This document shows, piece after piece, positions 33,889-45,668 of a DNA stretch of 64,000 bases. A model generated the notes under the pieces. The model saw only the letters and a list, made by a program, of their open reading frames with translations, was not told the origin of the DNA and did not search any database. Positions within the stretch are counted from its first letter, which is position 1. Each line of letters starts with the position of its first letter. Source of the DNA: Helichrysum umbraculigerum. Its lineage: Eukaryota > Streptophyta > Magnoliopsida > Asterales > Asteraceae. The position numbers and the translations under genes are program-made. Location of the stretch: positions 31,742,179 to 31,806,178 of the forward strand of contig CATIUR010000005.1 in NCBI GenBank assembly GCA_949592205.1. The letters run 5' to 3'.

Positions 33889-36800
33889 ATGATGTCCGAT
33901 GATGCTGAACAGCTATTGGTCGTTTATGATGACCATTCAGATCAACGTTCCATATCTTTAGATGAAACAAGTAGCGCAGAAGAATCACCAGATGAAACAA
34001 AGCTATCCTTAGAAACAACAAACGATGCTATTCCATATATGGGCCAAAGATTTGCTACTCATGACTATGCTTATGAATTCTACAGTGAATTTGCCAAACG
34101 GTGTGGTTTCTCAATCCGTCGACATCGCACAGAAGGTAAAGATGGTGTTGGCAAAGGTCTTACCCGGCGATATTTTGTCTGTCATAGAGCCGGAAATACA
34201 CCTGTCAAGACATTGAATGAAAATAAACCACAAAGAAACCGTAAGTCCTCCAGGTGCGGATGTCAAGCATATATGCGTATAAGCAAAACCACTGAATTAG
34301 GGGCACCTGAGTGGCGAGTAACAGGATTTTCGAATCATCATAATCATGAGCTCTTAGAACCCAACCAAGTTCGTTTTCTTCCTGCTTACCGTACTATTTC
34401 AGACACAGACAAAAACCGAATTCTCATGTTTGCCAAAACGGGGATCTCGGTGCAACAAATGATGAGGCTTTTGGAGCTTGAGAAATGTGTGGAGCCTGGA
34501 TACCTTCCGTTTACCGAGAAAGATGTAAGAAATTTGCTTCAATCTTTTAGGAAAGTGGATTTAGAGGATGAGAGCATTGATTTACTCAGAATGTGTAGAA
34601 ATATAAAAGATAAGGATCACAATTTTCAGTTTGAGTATAAACTCGATTCCAATGGTAGGTTGGAAAACATTGCATGGTCATATGCATCATCTGTCCAATC
34701 ATATGAAATATATGGTGATGCGGTGGTATTTGATACAACACATCGTTTAAATGCTTTCGATATGCCACTTGGGATATGGGTTGGAATGAATAATTATGGT
34801 ATGCCTTGCTTCTTCGGTTGTGCACTTCTGCGCGAGGAAAATTTGAAGTCGTATTCATGGGCTTTAAAGGTAAGCAAATTAACTGATTGATCATTCTTTT
34901 GGTTGAAATTTCCTTTCTTTGACTAAGAATGATATATGTCACACATTCTATTTATGGAACCTTTATCACTCGATCTCTAAAATATTTATTTCATTTTGTG
35001 AAAGGCGTTCCTAGGGTTTATGAATGGAAAGTCTCCACAGACGATATTAACTGACCAAACTCTGTGTGTAAGAGAAGCTATAGCAATGGAAATGCCTTCT
35101 GCTAAACATGCTTATTGCATTTGGCTGATTATTGCTAAGTTCCCATCTTGGTTCAATGCGGTATTGGGAGAACGATATAATGAGTGGAAAAGTGAATTTT
35201 ATCGACTTTACAATCTGGAGTCTATTGAAGACTTTGAAATGGGTTGGAGAGATATGGTTAATTCCTTTGGGCTACACACTAACCGCCACATAAACACATT
35301 GTTCGCCACAAGAACTCTCTGGGCTTTGCCATATTTGAGAAGCCATTTTTTTGCTGGAATGACTACAACTGCTCATTCAAAGGCTATCAATGCCTTCATT
35401 CAACGGTTCTTGAGTGCCCAAACTCGACTGGCACACTTCATTGAACAAGTACGCTGGCTTTTCTTATCAGCTAGTTTTATTGATCTTTTTATACTATGTG
35501 GTCTATTGATATCAGACGCTTTTATGGTATCTTTATAGAAGTGTAAAGAACGGTGACAACTTTGAGCTATTTAAGGCATTTGCAATGTGTGTTTGGATTG
35601 ATTATTCACACTATATTGATTATAAGCTTGAACACTCACTTATTACATTTGCATGCAACCAAAAAACACAAATCTAAAATCAGGTGGCTGTTGCTGTGGA
35701 CTTTAAGGATCAGGCAGGTGAACAGCAAACTATGCAACAAAACCTCCAAAACATTTGCTTGAAAACGGGGGCTCCCATGGAATCCCATGCTGCCTCAATC
35801 TTAACACCTTTTGCGTTCTCCAAGCTACAAGAACAACTTGTAATGGCTGCTCATTATGCATCGTTTCAACTCGAAGATGGGTTTTTAGTTAGACACCATA
35901 CAAAGCTTGAAGGAGGTCGAAAAGTTTATTGGGTACCACGTGAAGGCATCATCAGCTGTAGCTGCCACCACTTTGAGTTCTCGGGAATCCTTTGTAGGCA
36001 TTCTCTTCGAGTCCTGTCTACAGGAAATTGCTTTCAGATTCCGGAAAGGTAATACTAGATTCTCATTTTCTAGGGCTAGTTGGTAAAATAAGAAACTATG
36101 GTATCTTCATAATCAAAGATTCACAGTGATGATTGTATTCCCATAACTAGATAACTTTGTTAATAGAAATGTTATGTAATATGGTTTCGTACGTTTGATT
36201 TGACTATTGATATCGGTAGAGGTGGCAAGATAAGTAGGTTGAGTAACGGGTCAAAACATGCAACTTATGTCGCAGGTCAAAACTGGTCAAGGTTGGTTAG
36301 GTTGACCTGCAACACTTTTTTGTATATATAGTTAGCATGTCGAACATGATTACAAAACTTATATAGTTTCAACGTATATTTAACTTTTAATAAAGTGTTT
36401 CAGGAGGTTTTTACATTAAAAATATATATTGGGCAATTTCTTACCCGTCTGACTTGTTTCCTTTTTAGTGTTTCAACATATATTTAACTTTTAATGAAGT
36501 GTTTCAGGAGGTTTTTACATCAAAAAATATATTGGGCAATTTCTGACAGCGTCTGACTTGTTTCCTTTTAAGATAATTTTCTCTTCATTTACCGGTTTGA
36601 CCTGTTAGAGATAAAACAAAACAAGAATAGAACACAATCATAATTGGATAGGTTACCACTCTAGATTTAGGTTTGGTTAATTGGAGAGAGCCTACAAGGT
36701 CATGTTGGAGTGATAGCTGCCTGCTGATTTTGTTGTAATGAAATTTTATTTGGGTCTTACCAGGTATATGCCCCTAAGGTGGCGGCGCATCAACACTTCA

Positions 36801-37004
36801 GCAAAGCTTCTTCAGAACACTTTGAGTGATCATGCAGAAAGAGTTCAATTATTGCAAGGTATGGTGTCCAATCTTGTGACAGAATCAGCCAAGTCAAAAG
36901 ACCGGCTTGATATTGCTATGGAGCATGTGTCTGTTTTATTATCACGGATTAGAGAGCACCCCGTTCCTTCTTCACGGTATGCAAGAAATGATTGTTTTAC
37001 GTAG
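33889..37004 (+). CDS. FRS11: FAR1-RELATED SEQUENCE 11-like transcription factor
   Basis: Transposase-derived nuclear regulator of the FHY3/FAR1 family. Four coding exons in phase: 33889-34869, 35005-35448, 35684-36048, 36764-37004; 2031 nt, 676 residues, close to my memory of the Arabidopsis protein (about 680). The FAR1 DNA-binding domain lies at about 50-150 (FYSEFAKRCGFSIRRHRTEG, SRCGCQAYMRI, NHHNHELLEPNQVRFLPAYR). A MULE transposase domain follows at about 270-370 (GDAVVFDTTHRLNAF, TILTDQ), and a SWIM zinc finger near 560 (SCSCHHFEFSGILCRH). The last exon ends SRIREHPVPSSRYARN then a TAG; a GTATGC right after PSSR could instead be a donor to a further exon, so the last 8 residues are uncertain. 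The DDE metal site is not kept as in active MULEs. Confidence 0.93.
36366..36569. repeat. 104-bp tandem duplication in FRS11 intron 3
   Basis: The segment gtttcaacgtatatttaact..gacttgtttcctttt is repeated with a few changes; copies start at 36366 and 36470. Confidence 0.85.
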
Positions 37005-37985
37005 GAATCTGTAGCATAGAGCAGTCATAATTTAGAACCCATGTAGAAATAGTAAAAAGAATCAGCGAAAGGTCATGTGCAAAAGTTCTTGTTCTTTTGG
37101 TATTGATTATGCAGAACTACATGGTTGTTCGATGCTTTAATGGATCTGCTTTTGTCGGTCGTTCACCGTGTTGCATTCTTGCCTCATTATGTGACCATCT
37201 TTTGTTTCACAACCCTGTAAATCCAGAGCGGTTGCCTTTTCTTAGTGACAAAAAAAGAAGAAGTTATGTTTGATAAAGGGGTTGAATGGATGGAAATTTC
37301 ATTTTGAACGATTTGGCCTTTTTTTTTTAGCAATTTTGGCCTTTTTTTTTTAACAAGACCTTTTTACCAGCCTTTTGAATAGATCATCTCAAAAGTCAAA
37401 CACGACCATACACAACAGATTTTCCAACACAAACGTCATTATGATAATAGTTTGAATACAACTGAATTTTTAGAGTGTTTCTTAATTGTTATTAGCAACA
37501 AACAAAACATAAACTAATGAATCCACAGTAGGCATGCAGGCCTGGTTTATACCATCTTCTATATTTAGATGATCCATCCCTTTGCTCTACAAGACAAAAA
37601 TCCCATTGCCATGACCTTTATGTTCTCAGGTCCATATTATCAAAGCAACAAGCCAATCACTTGACCGAAATCTAAAGCTAAACAAAGCAGGAGCAGCTCA
37701 ATGCATTTAGAGGCCTAAAGCGAATTTAAAATACGAGGCCTAATCGATTTTATGTAATGGATTTTGCTATGCATAGTGCTTAGGGCTATAGTTAATTAAT
37801 GGGGCCTATTAAAGATACCCTTCCCCCCCCCCCCCCCCCCCCCCCACTGAAACTGGTTTTGAACTGGACTGGGACCGATCTTAAAAAAGATTGGACTAAA
37901 AAAGGACTCTACTGGGTCCGGGGGTATGCGAAAGAATTTAGGGGTATCTTTAGAATACCCCTTAATTAATAGGTGATTGATAGAA
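37005..37985. other. 3' flank of FRS11 and intergenic sequence
   Basis: The first few hundred bases probably hold the FRS11 3' UTR. Two short T-runs near 37320-37350 are repeated (ggccttttttttttta). A poly-C run follows at 37823. Confidence 0.45.
37823..37845. repeat. poly-C homopolymer (C23)
   Basis: 23 consecutive C, very unusual in this AT-rich region. Length may be imprecise because sequencing of such runs is error-prone. Confidence 0.85.
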
Positions 37986-38336
37986 GGGAAAAGTACAAAA
38001 AAAGTTACCATACTTTTTTTCAATTTTGATTGAAGGTGTAATATGAGTGATAAGAAAGAAATTAGAGTTTGAAGTCGTAATGATTTTTGTTAATTTCTCT
38101 CTTCTCACTCAGTGTTTTCTAAAATTGATCGAGGAATACTAATTAATTAAGTAGATATGTTACTTATAGAGAAGAAACTTGATGATAATTCGTCATTTGT
38201 GAAATTTCATGAAAAACGCTTCCCTAACTTGATTACAAATTGAAAGTTCAATACCTTAAATTGAAAAATTGAAAATTGTGTACCTTAAATTGAAATTGAA
38301 GAAAAGTATGATACCTTTTTTTTTGTACTTTTCCCC
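37986..38336. mobile_element. small foldback / MITE-like element
   Basis: Starts GGGAAAAGTACAAAAAAAGT and ends with the inverse TTTTTTGTACTTTTCCCC. The inverted similarity continues inward for about 60 bp (accatactttttttcaattt against aattgaagaaaagtatgat). ATAGAA is found next to both ends but with a 3-bp offset on the right, so the target duplication is uncertain. No coding capacity. Confidence 0.6.
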
Positions 38337-39304
38337 TAATAGAAAGTGTTTGAATAAGTAACTTAATTTGTTAAAATTCAATATTTAACTGAATATGATT
38401 GATGGTTACCAGGAAGTTGACAATCTTTTACGAAGGTTAACATTTTATTTAAAGTAATTACTCTTTTAAATATAGCCCCAGCAAAATCCTTAACGATCAC
38501 AAACTATGTAAAATATTAGACGAAGCTCATTACGCACAATCCACTTAACCACGAGTCACGTTTTTATATCTGAGATAGTTATTTAAACAATTTGATAGTT
38601 GGTATTGCCTAAAGAATGGTTGTTGAATTCAATTGTGAAATTAAAGAAAATGATTAAAATAATTTAATGCTAGCCAATGTAAAATGAAGATTGCATTTAC
38701 AGACATAAATATAGAACATGAAATCTTTTTCACGAAAACACTTGGAACTAAGTGACAAAAAATGAGCTTAGTCGTTTTTATCACTTATAAAGTTTACGAC
38801 TTCTTGTGAGGCCTTATAATGTCATTTTCTTACACAAATTAGGTCTTATCCCTTAAAGCTTATATTCTCTAAGACCTTAAAGACATTGAAGATCTTTGTC
38901 GTTATACTATACTAATACATGACATTGATAATTTGGGGGTCTTACAATTTCGGAGGTCTAAAATGGTAGCTTTAGTAACTTTACCAACTTTACCCTCCAG
39001 CCACCTCTGAAACAAAGGAACAACATAATGCCATCATATGACTATACATTATATGATTAGATATCAATATAACATACAGTTTTTGCTATTCCATTTGATA
39101 ATTTGACAGCAATTTTTTTTACCAAAAAAAAAAATTGGGACAATTGTATAGCTCATACTCATATGGATGTAATAAGAATTACAAAATTAAAAAGTAACAA
39201 CTTATTCAAATTTCACAACAGATCCTTTACAGAAGTTTAATGTTACAGTTGCATAATTGCATCAATAACACTACATAATTGGATCCTACAGTTTCAACTA
39301 GACT
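38337..39304. other. intergenic, 3' side of the prenyltransferase
   Basis: AT-rich, nothing recognised; the part next to 39305 should be the 3' UTR of the minus-strand gene. Confidence 0.45.
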
Positions 39305-40114
39305 TCATATCTGTTTCTGTTTGTTTAAATAAAAGTAATGCTTTTGGAAATCAAGAACAGCACCAACAAGGTGCATTAAACCAATCTCTGGCCATAAGGC
39401 AGACGGTGAATACAAGAGACAGTTACTGCTCTGCCACAAAAGAAAATTACTCAAACGAGTCTCACCCGCTGTACGTATTATAATATCAGGGTCAGGTGCA
39501 CCTGCCATGTACATATGCCTATCGATAGCTGACACATCGGATTTTATCAACCCATCATCTAAACCTTCAGAATTATTCCATTTTTCTTCACAAGCTTCTT
39601 CAACAGCATGGGAAATCTCATCAGTGGAAGTATACGCAACACATATCGACAACACTGATTTTGAGTTCATGGCAGTTGCTTCCATGGCTCTCTCTGCTGC
39701 CAACCTTGCAGATGTGTTTAGAAGTTTAAGGTTTCCTATGAACCGAATCCTAACTCCATATTGGCTAACTAAGACCTCATCTTTCATCAATCTTTCAATC
39801 TTTTCCTCCATCAACTGCATCAAAGATTCGACTTCTTCAGGGTCTCTCTTAAAATTGTCTATACTAAACGCATAAAACGTCGCATGCTTCACACCCAGCT
39901 CGTAGCAGTACTTGAGCATCAACATTAACGCTGAGAACCCGGCCCTATATCCCGCCCCATCAACTAAATTATGTTTCTTGGAGTACCTTCGATTACCATC
40001 CATGATAAACGCAATGTGATTAGGTACTACCGATATCGAAAGGATGCTAAAAACACATTTTCTTATAAAAGCACCAAAAAACTCAGATACCCTAGTTTCT
40101 TGCTTAACATCCAT
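39305..40114 (-). CDS. CPT: cis-prenyltransferase (rubber / dehydrodolichyl diphosphate synthase type)
   Basis: Condenses isopentenyl diphosphate in cis onto an allylic primer to make polyprenyl diphosphates, on the endoplasmic reticulum or rubber particle. A single 269-residue frame without introns. Conserved regions in order: HIAFIMDGNRRYSKK (about residues 33-47, catalytic Asp and primer phosphate binding), YAFSIDNFKRDPEEVESL (about 92-109), VRIRFIGNLKLL (about 121-132), ICVAYTSTDEI (about 157-167) and DPDIIIRTAGETRLSNFLLW (about 208-227). Length is slightly short of the roughly 280-300 usual. The wording of the motifs is closer to rubber-type enzymes than to generic plant polyprenol synthases. 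Such enzymes normally need a NgBR-like partner; none is in this window. No damage is seen. A role in rubber is not shown by sequence alone. Confidence 0.93.
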   Translation of the reverse strand: MDVKQETRVSEFFGAFIRKCVFSILSISVVPNHIAFIMDGNRRYSKKHNLVDGAGYRAGFSALMLMLKYCYELGVKHATFYAFSIDNFKRDPEEVESLMQLMEEKIERLMKDEVLVSQYGVRIRFIGNLKLLNTSARLAAERAMEATAMNSKSVLSICVAYTSTDEISHAVEEACEEKWNNSEGLDDGLIKSDVSAIDRHMYMAGAPDPDIIIRTAGETRLSNFLLWQSSNCLLYSPSALWPEIGLMHLVGAVLDFQKHYFYLNKQKQI

Positions 40115-40136
40115 ACCAAATTTCCAAGAATATATG

Positions 40137-40325
40137 CAACTTCAGAACTAAATAACACTACTTAATATGCCAAAAGCATGTAACTTTAGAATCTAATAAC
40201 ACTAAAAGAATGCAACTTTAGAACTATATTCCAACACTAATATATCATCAGAAGAAAGCAACTTTAGAACTATATTCCAACACTAATGTATCAAAAGAAT
40301 AAAACTGTAGAACTAATTAACACTG
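40137..40325. repeat. imperfect tandem repeat upstream of the prenyltransferase
   Basis: Units built on gcaactttagaactatattc and caacactaatatatca recur about four times (40137, 40183, 40210, 40258 region); the two central units are almost identical (about 58-bp period). It lies directly 5' of the prenyltransferase, in its 5' UTR or promoter. Confidence 0.75.
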
Positions 40326-41254
40326 ACAATGATTTTGTATGTACTAATAACAACATGAAAATTATGATTCCCATATAGTAGGAATGGGACACTCATAGGT
40401 AGATATATACTATAGGAAGCTGCGCTGTTGATAATTATAGTACGTAGGTTGAAAGTAAATAATACTCCAAATGTACATATGGGCATTAATTGGATTCCAT
40501 GTCAAGAGGCGTGTCAGCCGGCGCCACTACCTTTTACGTTTACCTTTTTAATAAAACGTGTACTAGTTTTCAAAAGATCATTATGCAAGTGTTTTCAAAA
40601 AAAAAAAAAAAAAAAAACAAAACAAACACAAACAAACCTAGAAAAAAGAAAAAAAAAAGTGTGTATTCATTCGTAACATACTAAGAACTAGGTTGAATTC
40701 GGCCCGCATAATGCATTGGGTTTAAATGTTTACTGGCTAAATCAAATGATAATTGAAGTTAAAACTTATAGCTGTAAGTTATATTAAGCCTGACTAGTTA
40801 GGGTGTGTTTGATAAAAGTAAAAGTAACTGGTATCCGAAGCTGTAAACTTATAGCTGAAGTCGTTAACGTACTGGAGTTTATATTTAAAGCCAGAAGCTT
40901 GAGCTTTTTTTTTATTAGTGTTTGGTCGAAATTAATTAGTTGGAGTTTTAGTTTAAAAATATAAATTGACATAAAAAAACAAACAGATACATGATATATC
41001 ATATTTTTTTATAAGAAGTATTTATGTCATTTTTTATTTCATAGGAACCAATTTTTAAAAGCTATTTCATAGGAATCAATTTTTTAAAGCTATTTTAAGT
41101 AGCTTTTTTTCTAAAGTTCCTAGCCTTGATATTATTTAAATATAGAAGACTTCATAATTGTTATCAACTTTTTTTAGATTCAATTTTGTTGTTACATTAC
41201 GCGGGTAACTTACTATACAATGTAAATGATTTACAATTTTACCTTAAACTTATA
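40326..41254. other. intergenic, A-rich tract, possible hAT-type remnant
   Basis: An A20-class run at about 40598-40617 is followed by A-rich sequence. At about 40799-40930 the words gggtgtgtttgata, agctgtaaacttatagctga and agtgtttggtcga resemble plant non-autonomous hAT elements, but no clean ends were found. Confidence 0.35.
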
Positions 41255-41816
41255 GAGTAAGGTTCAAATGAGTACAACAACAACTTTGAGTGAGAATGGA
41301 ATAACCAACCAGAATGCGCTACGTGTCATAAAACCCACTTTCCCCCACGTTTTTAAAAAATTAAATATCTCCTTAACGGTAAGTCTAAAAATCACAAAAA
41401 TTGCACCATAAAACTCAGCGTTTTATTCTCTTTGATTATAGATGTGACAAGGTATACTTTCAAAGAACTTTTTTTTTTCGTTTTTCGGTGGGTTTTGAAA
41501 ACAACTAACGCATGTGTTACCGGCGAGTAATACATGTGATACCAGCTAGTAATACATGTGTTACTAATTTTGTACCATTTGTAAAACCAAAAAAAAAAAA
41601 AAAAAAGTCGCCGAAAGTATACCTTGCGATATGGTAAATCGAAGAGAAAAAATGCTAATTTTTATGGTGTAATTTTTATAATTTTCAACTTCCGTATGTG
41701 AGATATTTGATTTTTAAAAAAAACGTGAGGGAAAATGGGTTATATGACATGTGACGCATTGTGATTGATTCCTCCATTCTTACAAAAAAATCTCATTCTC
41801 ATTTGAACCTCACTCC
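41255..41816. mobile_element. foldback MITE, family F (copy 1)
   Basis: 562 bp. Left end GAGTAAGGTTCAAATGAG, right end CTCATTTGAACCTCACTCC, flanked by a perfect 10-bp duplication TAAACTTATA (41245-41254, 41817-41826). The inverted similarity extends roughly 250 bp inward from each end, so most of the element can fold on itself. The centre has acatgtgttac-type repeats. No coding frame. Long TIRs and a 10-bp duplication suggest a Mutator-like family. A second copy lies at 62522-63404. Confidence 0.85.
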
Positions 41817-41826
41817 TAAACTTATA

Positions 41827-42620
41827 TTTAAAGATGCACGATTACTTCAATATCTTTTAATTTATTTATACAACATGTTAAATATGGTAAGTTTCTTCAT
41901 CGATTAACTCAATTTAGAAGGCATTATCTATCCATACCACACTATTTACTCACCATATCCCATTTTGAATTTTTTTTTTTAAAAAAGTGGTAGAATAAAG
42001 TACAGAAAAGTACATAAAAAGTACATAATGTAAGAAAAAGTGGTGGAATAAAGTACAGAAAAAATACAGAATGTAAAAGTGGGAGGTAACAGTGTCTCAA
42101 ATATTTACTACTGTTATTAATTAACCGACAGAATATAATATACTCCGTAACTCTTAATACAAGTTTCTATTTCTACCCTTGTAAATTAAATTGAAAGTAA
42201 ATCATATTTATTCGCATAAATTTTGCAATCGTTAGTCACATATATTTTTATCGATAAGTTTCTTAATGATATATAGCAGATACTCAACTAGGTATGCATT
42301 AACAAAGTTCTAAAAATAGGATAAGACAAATGCACGTCTGCACACAAAACAGTGCGTACTTGCTATTTTTGTAAAACGGCATACCTAAAACTTAACTCGC
42401 ATTATACACAATTACGAATATTTACATTGATCGCCTCAAATAAGGCTTGAACTACAAACATATAGGTTGAATGGTCCATCTCACACCACTAAGTCATATA
42501 GTTTTGGTATTTATGTAGAAACGATATGTTATCAACAAAAAGGATTACTTCATTTTAATTATCACTTCTACTTCTGGCTACATTAATTGTTCTTTTATTT
42601 TATAAGTTAAAGTTTAAATC
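41827..42620. other. intergenic, nothing recognised
   Basis: AT-rich. A short duplication (gtacagaaaagtacataaaa / gtacagaaaaaatacag, about 42000-42070) is the only structure seen. Confidence 0.45.
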
Positions 42621-42623
42621 CTG

Positions 42624-42950
42624 TTTTTTTTTTTTTTTTTTTTTTTGCTGATAATGCAGCTAATTTTGTTAATAAGAAACACTCTTTTTATTTAAGAAAC
42701 AAATTTTAAAAAATGGGTATTTGAGCCACCCACTGGAGCCGCTCCATATTTCAATGGAGCACGACTAAACCCTCCACAAGGTCCAACATCGTCGGACAAA
42801 TCACCTCCATTACATATACCACAACGTTATGTGCTTCATTGGTGGTATGTACGTTTATGATAAATAATACCCATGACAGATTTCGAACCCATGACCTCAA
42901 GGAAGTCATAGCTGCCCGGCCTTACTACACTATTAACTTTTGATAATGAT
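42624..42950 (-). mobile_element. possible tRNA-derived SINE
   Basis: On the minus strand a GGTTCGAAATC box-B-like motif (about 42880-42895) follows cttccttgaggtcatg, and the sequence ends in a 23-base A tail (T run at 42624-42646 on the plus strand). This layout fits a plant SINE, but box A is weak and no target duplication was confirmed. Confidence 0.35.
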
Positions 42951-43098
42951 CTTACTTTATAATAAAAGTTTGTTTGTTTGTTTGTTTTTTTCCTTCTTTT
43001 TTCTCTAGATAGAGTATTCAATACAACATGAGTAGTCAATTATCTTGATGATCTCTTTACACATCTTTGATTAAATATTAAGAAACATAGCGTTTAAG

Positions 43099-43173
43099 TT
43101 ATTTTTTTTTTTTTTTTTGAAAGGCTAACAGAAATCGCCTAGGTACTCCGTACGGGGAGACCCAATGGCTAAG
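43099..43173 (-). mobile_element. 3' end of a poly(A) retroposon cut by element A
   Basis: On the minus strand gtacctaggcgatttctgtt then agcctttc and an A18 tail, the look of a LINE or SINE 3' end. Element A starts directly at 43174, so the 5' part was separated by that insertion. Confidence 0.35.
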
Positions 43174-45486
43174 TGTAACAACCTGTTTCTGGGACTGGAA
43201 ATAAATTGTATTTTAATAAGTTTGATTGGTTTATTTAAGAATAAACAAGTTAAAAGAGCCATCGATTTTATTGTGACTAATAAAATATTGTTTGTTTTAA
43301 ATAAACAAAGTTGACGGTAAAATAAAAAGTACTTTGACTTACGGGTATTTTCGGGTTCCAGACAATAGGCTAGGAAGGGGGTATAATTTTTACATAATAA
43401 GAGTTGGGGTCGGTGGAGTGACCGACTCATTTTCTATTTCACCTAACTTCTCATCTCATTTTCTAAACACTCTCTCTCAATCCTCTATCCACAAATTCAA
43501 TGAAAAATCAAGGAAACAAAATGGAGATTTAGATCTTGCTAGAGAAATCTGATTATCATCATCATTTATATCATCTTCTTCATTTGGATTGTAAGTGTTC
43601 TTGGTGTTCTTGAGCTTATTTTGTAGAAATTGGGAAAATGATGAACATAAGTGGTTTGTATGAATTGAAGCTTGAAAATCATGTTTTGTTAATTACTTCT
43701 TGATTATTCATTGAAATGAGTTGATTACATGGTGATTATATGCTAGAATTTGTTAGTGTTCTTCAAGTTGAGTTCATAGCTTAGGGTTTGGTGATTTTGG
43801 TGAATTAGATGATGATGCATGTTTGATTTTGAGGATAGATGATAATTGTTTGTTGATATATTATGTTAGTAGTTGAAGTTGTGGTTATATTTCAGCTGAT
43901 ATTCGTGTTATGAACTGAGTTTTATGAAATTTGGGGTTTTGGTTCGTGTTGTGTTCTTGCTGAAAGTGCAGGTCATTTTTGAACTAGCAAACGCGATCCC
44001 GGCCATGTCTCCGGATCGCGTTCCTTAGTTATAAAATGGCGCAGTCGAGTTTTGGTCATACGAACGCGATCCAGCACCTTGTTCCGGATCGCGTTGCCAT
44101 GTGTATTTCGGTGACAGAACTTTTTCTAAAGGTGAACGCGATCCAGCCACCTTGATCCGGATCGCGTTCGCATGAATAATTTTGACGGGTTTTGTAAATT
44201 TTGAAAATGCGTAAGTCTTTTCAGGGTCATGGTTATGTAACAATTTCATTAACTCGGTTTGGGATGAGATTCACATGTTCACTCGGAAACGGCCCAATGG
44301 TCAAAACTATATTCTAATAGCCTAGGCGGTTTTTGGCCATTCGGGGTCATTTAGGGGTCGAAAATGACATTTTACTGTTTTAAACGTCATTTCGGGATTT
44401 TCTGATTTTATTTCGGATTGAACTTTGTTTGTCTAGATTTTAGGGATTATATGATTTGACAAATATGCAAGAGTAATGATTATGAGACGAGTTACTGACT
44501 TGATATTATTTGTTTATTCAGATAAGCGGGCGGCAACTCAGTAATATAAGACCACTGAGTTGAAGATCGGACGATAATTGGTGAGTGGAATTGTAGTCCT
44601 CGGTTCCACCCAGTTGTAACGGGTTCGGTTACAACGGGTAACCAGGATAGTTTATATCAGTAGGTTGTTGTTATTAGTAGTACTGGTACCAGTCTTGTCT
44701 GTTTGTTTATGTTGCTGAATATCTGAGTTGTTGTGTGATTATTGTTGAATTGTTGCTCTGTTGATAACAGTTGTGAACTGTTGCTTGTTGTTGATTGTTT
44801 TTGCATTGTGAATGCAATGTGGTTGTTTTCAGAGGTCAACTGTTGTTGGTTGGGTTTGAGTACTACTGTGTAGTTGTCGAGGTTTCTTTGAGACACATAG
44901 TTGAGATCAATCCTAGTCAGTGAAGGTAGTACTCAAGCTATCGGTTGATTACTGGGAATGGCGTGGTGCCCAGTAGTCGTGGTTTCTGGGTTGGGTGGAT
45001 ACCAGGAACCGCCGGTCCTCTTGACGTTATGTGCTTATGTGTTTTTAATTGTGGTTGTTGCTTAGTTGTAAGACTTGTTATGAGTGGGTTGAACCGTCGG
45101 TTACGGTTTCATTCACTTAGCGTGAGCTAATCCCTCGTTGTTGATCCTTTTTGCAGATTAGGTTAGCTTGTTGTTGATGTAGATGTTCGGGTTGTAGATG
45201 TTGACTGGAAGTTTGACTAAGCTTGGCGCAACTCTGATCTTTTGTGGATGTCTTTTGGAAAACGTTTTATATAAGGCCCGTTTGTGTTAATATGGGTTGT
45301 AATTAATATGGTAGTGAATACTTAACTAATGTTGTTATATTTTGGTCGTCGTTAAACCTGAAAGTATTGTAAGTCGGTAATTATTTTTGGGGACTTGCGC
45401 TTCCGATTTTGAAATATAATATTCTAATGATATGTTTTGGTTTCAAATATTTAAATATGGTATTTGAAAAAGGACGGGGCCTTACA
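43174..45486 (+). repeat. 5' LTR of element A
   Basis: 2313 bp. A TATA-like GTATAATTTTTAC near 43381 precedes a CT-rich leader (ctctctctcaatcctctatc), so the region after about 43410 is probably transcribed. Contains three CG-rich hairpin modules. Confidence 0.92.
43989..44168. repeat. three AACGCGATCC..GGATCGCGTT modules (LTR of A)
   Basis: Modules at about 43989-44022, 44063-44095 and 44135-44168. Each has arms ACGCGATCC and GGATCGCGT around a 10-16-nt spacer whose sequence differs from module to module. The arms are kept while spacers vary. Confidence 0.92.
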
Positions 45487-45488
45487 AG

Positions 45489-45500
45489 TTGGTATCAGAG
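45489..45500 (+). promoter_or_regulatory. primer-binding site of element A
   Basis: TTGGTATCAGAG two bases after the LTR end, complementary to the 3' end of initiator tRNA-Met. Confidence 0.88.
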
Positions 45501-45668
45501 CATAGGTTTGGGTGAATTGGGCATTTGCGAATGTTCAATCCCAAACTTATTTCGGTTTTAGTCAAACATTCCGGTAAGTGGGATTAGCTTTGGGATTGGG
45601 GATTGGTTAGTATAGTGAATACTAACGGTTAACAAGTTGCAAGTTGTGTTTTGATTGTGAGTACAGGA

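Noticed and set aside
40428..40684. Lysine-rich frames near 40.5 kb
   Set aside because: They arise from the poly-A stretch at about 40598 and have no gene-like sequence.
43989..44168. CRISPR-like array because of regularly repeated arms with variable spacers
   Set aside because: This is plant nuclear DNA inside an LTR; the repeated part is an inverted arm pair, and spacing is irregular with no cas genes.
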